Assembly: GCA_947475795.1 (NCBI GenBank)
Contig: CANJOX010000215.1
Coordinates: 1 to 5,870 of the forward strand
Source: Gemmatimonadota bacterium
GTDB taxonomy: Bacteria; Gemmatimonadota; Gemmatimonadetes; Gemmatimonadales; Gemmatimonadaceae
Reading direction: 5' to 3'
DNA length: 5,870 bases
The notes under the pieces are model-generated. The model made no database searches and was not told the origin of the DNA. It saw nothing but the letters and a program-made list of their open reading frames with translations. Numbering within the stretch: position 1 is the stretch's first letter; each line of letters begins with the position of its first letter. The position numbers were made by a program, and so were the translations under genes. Positions 4,886-5,870 of the stretch are shown here, in pieces.

Positions 4886-5870
4886 TGTTCGGTCCGTCCC
4901 GGTCACCGGCGGCTGAGGAGTCGCATCCGTCCGCGGCGGAGACGCACGGTCCGGTCACGATCAGCCGTCCGCGCGCGATGCTCGTCCACGCCGGATTGCT
5001 GCTGTTTGCGGTGGCCATTCTGGCGCGCGCCGTGCAGCTGCAAGTGGTGGAGCACGACACGTGGCGGCGGGTCGCCGTGCGGCAGCAAGTGTCGCAGCAA
5101 ACCGTCCGGCCGTTACGCGGGGCGATTGCCGATGCCACCGGCACCGTGCTCGTGGAAACGCGCGATCAGGTCAAGCTGCACATTGCGCCGCGGGAGATCC
5201 GTGACGTGACGCGCCGCAACGCCAAGCGTGGCGCGCCACGCATCGCCACGCGGGCGGCCATCCGCTCGGGGCTGCGCGCGCTGGCGGTGCCGGAGCCGCT
5301 CATTCGCAAGGCGCTCGACACGACGCAGAAGTGGGTGTCGCTGCCCAAGCTGTACATGCCGTCGGACGTGGAGCGCTTTGCCGGTCTCCCCGGCGTGCAC
5401 CCCGAGCGGGTGCGGCGGCGCATCAACTCCGCCAGCGCCAATCTGCGCGGCGTGATCGGGGCCGTAAACGCCGACGACGAGCCCAAGGGCGGCATTGAAC
5501 AGGAGCTCGATCCGCTGCTGCGCGGCCAGGACGGACAGCGGGCCGTCGTGCGCGATCCGCGGGTGGGGAATGTGGAGTCGCCGGAGCTCGCGAGCGTCGA
5601 GGCCCGGCCGGGACAGACCGTGACGCTCACGGTCAATCAGGCGCTGCAGGAGATCGCCGAGAACGAGCTCGCGCTGGCGCTGGTGCGCACGAAGGCCACC
5701 GGCGGCGATGTCGTGATCCTCGATCCGCGCGACGGCGCGGTGCTCGCGCTGGCCGGTGTGCGTGACGGCAAGCCGTCGCTCACCAGCACGCCCATGGCCG
5801 TGCCCTACGAGCCCGGGTCGGTGATGAAGCCGTTTCTCGTGTCGCGCCTGTTCGACATGAAAAAGGCCAC
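4885..5870 (+). CDS. ftsI: Septal penicillin-binding protein FtsI (PBP3 type), 3' end outside window
   Basis: This gene encodes a class B penicillin-binding protein, the transpeptidase that cross-links septal peptidoglycan with the glycosyltransferase FtsW. In the 328 residues present there is a cytoplasmic N-terminus, a membrane anchor at about 32-50, and the PBP dimer (pedestal) domain from about 74. That domain includes PLRGAIAD (76-83) and GGIEQELDPLLRG (202-214). The transpeptidase domain starts near 245 and reaches the catalytic motif EPGSVMKPF, with nucleophile S312 and general base K315 (SxxK). The SxN and KTG motifs must lie beyond the window. ATG 4885 overlaps the ftsL stop by one base; GTG 4882 is an in-frame alternative. 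The open frame to the window edge and the dcw context leave little doubt. A SpoVD-like class B PBP is the only alternative and is less likely after ftsL. Confidence 0.95.
   Translation, partial: MFGPSRSPAAEESHPSAAETHGPVTISRPRAMLVHAGLLLFAVAILARAVQLQVVEHDTWRRVAVRQQVSQQTVRPLRGAIADATGTVLVETRDQVKLHIAPREIRDVTRRNAKRGAPRIATRAAIRSGLRALAVPEPLIRKALDTTQKWVSLPKLYMPSDVERFAGLPGVHPERVRRRINSASANLRGVIGAVNADDEPKGGIEQELDPLLRGQDGQRAVVRDPRVGNVESPELASVEARPGQTVTLTVNQALQEIAENELALALVRTKATGGDVVILDPRDGAVLALAGVRDGKPSLTSTPMAVPYEPGSVMKPFLVSRLFDMKKA

Overview
The window is about two-thirds G+C and reads as ordinary chromosomal DNA of an aerobic, GC-rich Gram-negative-type bacterium. Its gene content, protein style (Ala/Arg-rich, secreted TPR proteins, MA-type peptidases) and dcw genes would fit Gemmatimonadota (Gemmatimonas-like). 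That placement is an inference from general impression, not a database match. All genes lie on the + strand, and the long reading frames on the other strand are codon-bias shadows.

Left part (1-1237): the 3' portion of a gene for a secreted, membrane-anchored zinc metallopeptidase of the MA (HExxH, gluzincin) type. Its start lies before the window, and its cytoplasmic tail ends in a perfect three-copy 18-bp tandem repeat. It is followed by a 56-residue two-helix membrane protein, which has no ribosome binding site but has a good sigma70-type promoter whose -10 box sits only 5 nt before the ATG. This gene is therefore probably read from a leaderless mRNA.

Middle part (1238-3391): a 12-bp tandem repeat, a leader hairpin, a tRNA-Val (anticodon UAC, no encoded CCA), a 180-nt leader with an 11-bp perfect stem, and then a 568-residue exported TPR-repeat protein. 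The TPR gene starts at a TTG with a perfect GGAGG 8 nt upstream and ends at a strong Rho-independent terminator (14-bp stem plus TTTGTTTT).

Right part (3392-5870): the beginning of the division and cell-wall (dcw) cluster in the order rsmH (16S rRNA C1402 N4-methyltransferase), ftsL, ftsI (the last cut by the window edge just after its SxxK active-site motif). A TTGACG-18-TAACAT promoter drives the cluster, and the spacer of that promoter contains a CGGTGC/GCACCG inverted repeat that could be an operator. The usual first gene of the cluster, mraZ, is not next to rsmH. Both gene junctions are the same TGATG 1-nt overlap without Shine-Dalgarno sequences, so FtsL and FtsI are probably made by translational coupling to RsmH. 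FtsL (with FtsB and FtsQ) and FtsI then act together in septal peptidoglycan synthesis.

No clear undescribed system, mobile element or CRISPR array is visible. The most interesting points are regulatory: the promoter/operator of the mraZ-less dcw cluster, the likely leaderless small membrane protein, and the cluster of three short tandem repeats in the first 1.3 kb.
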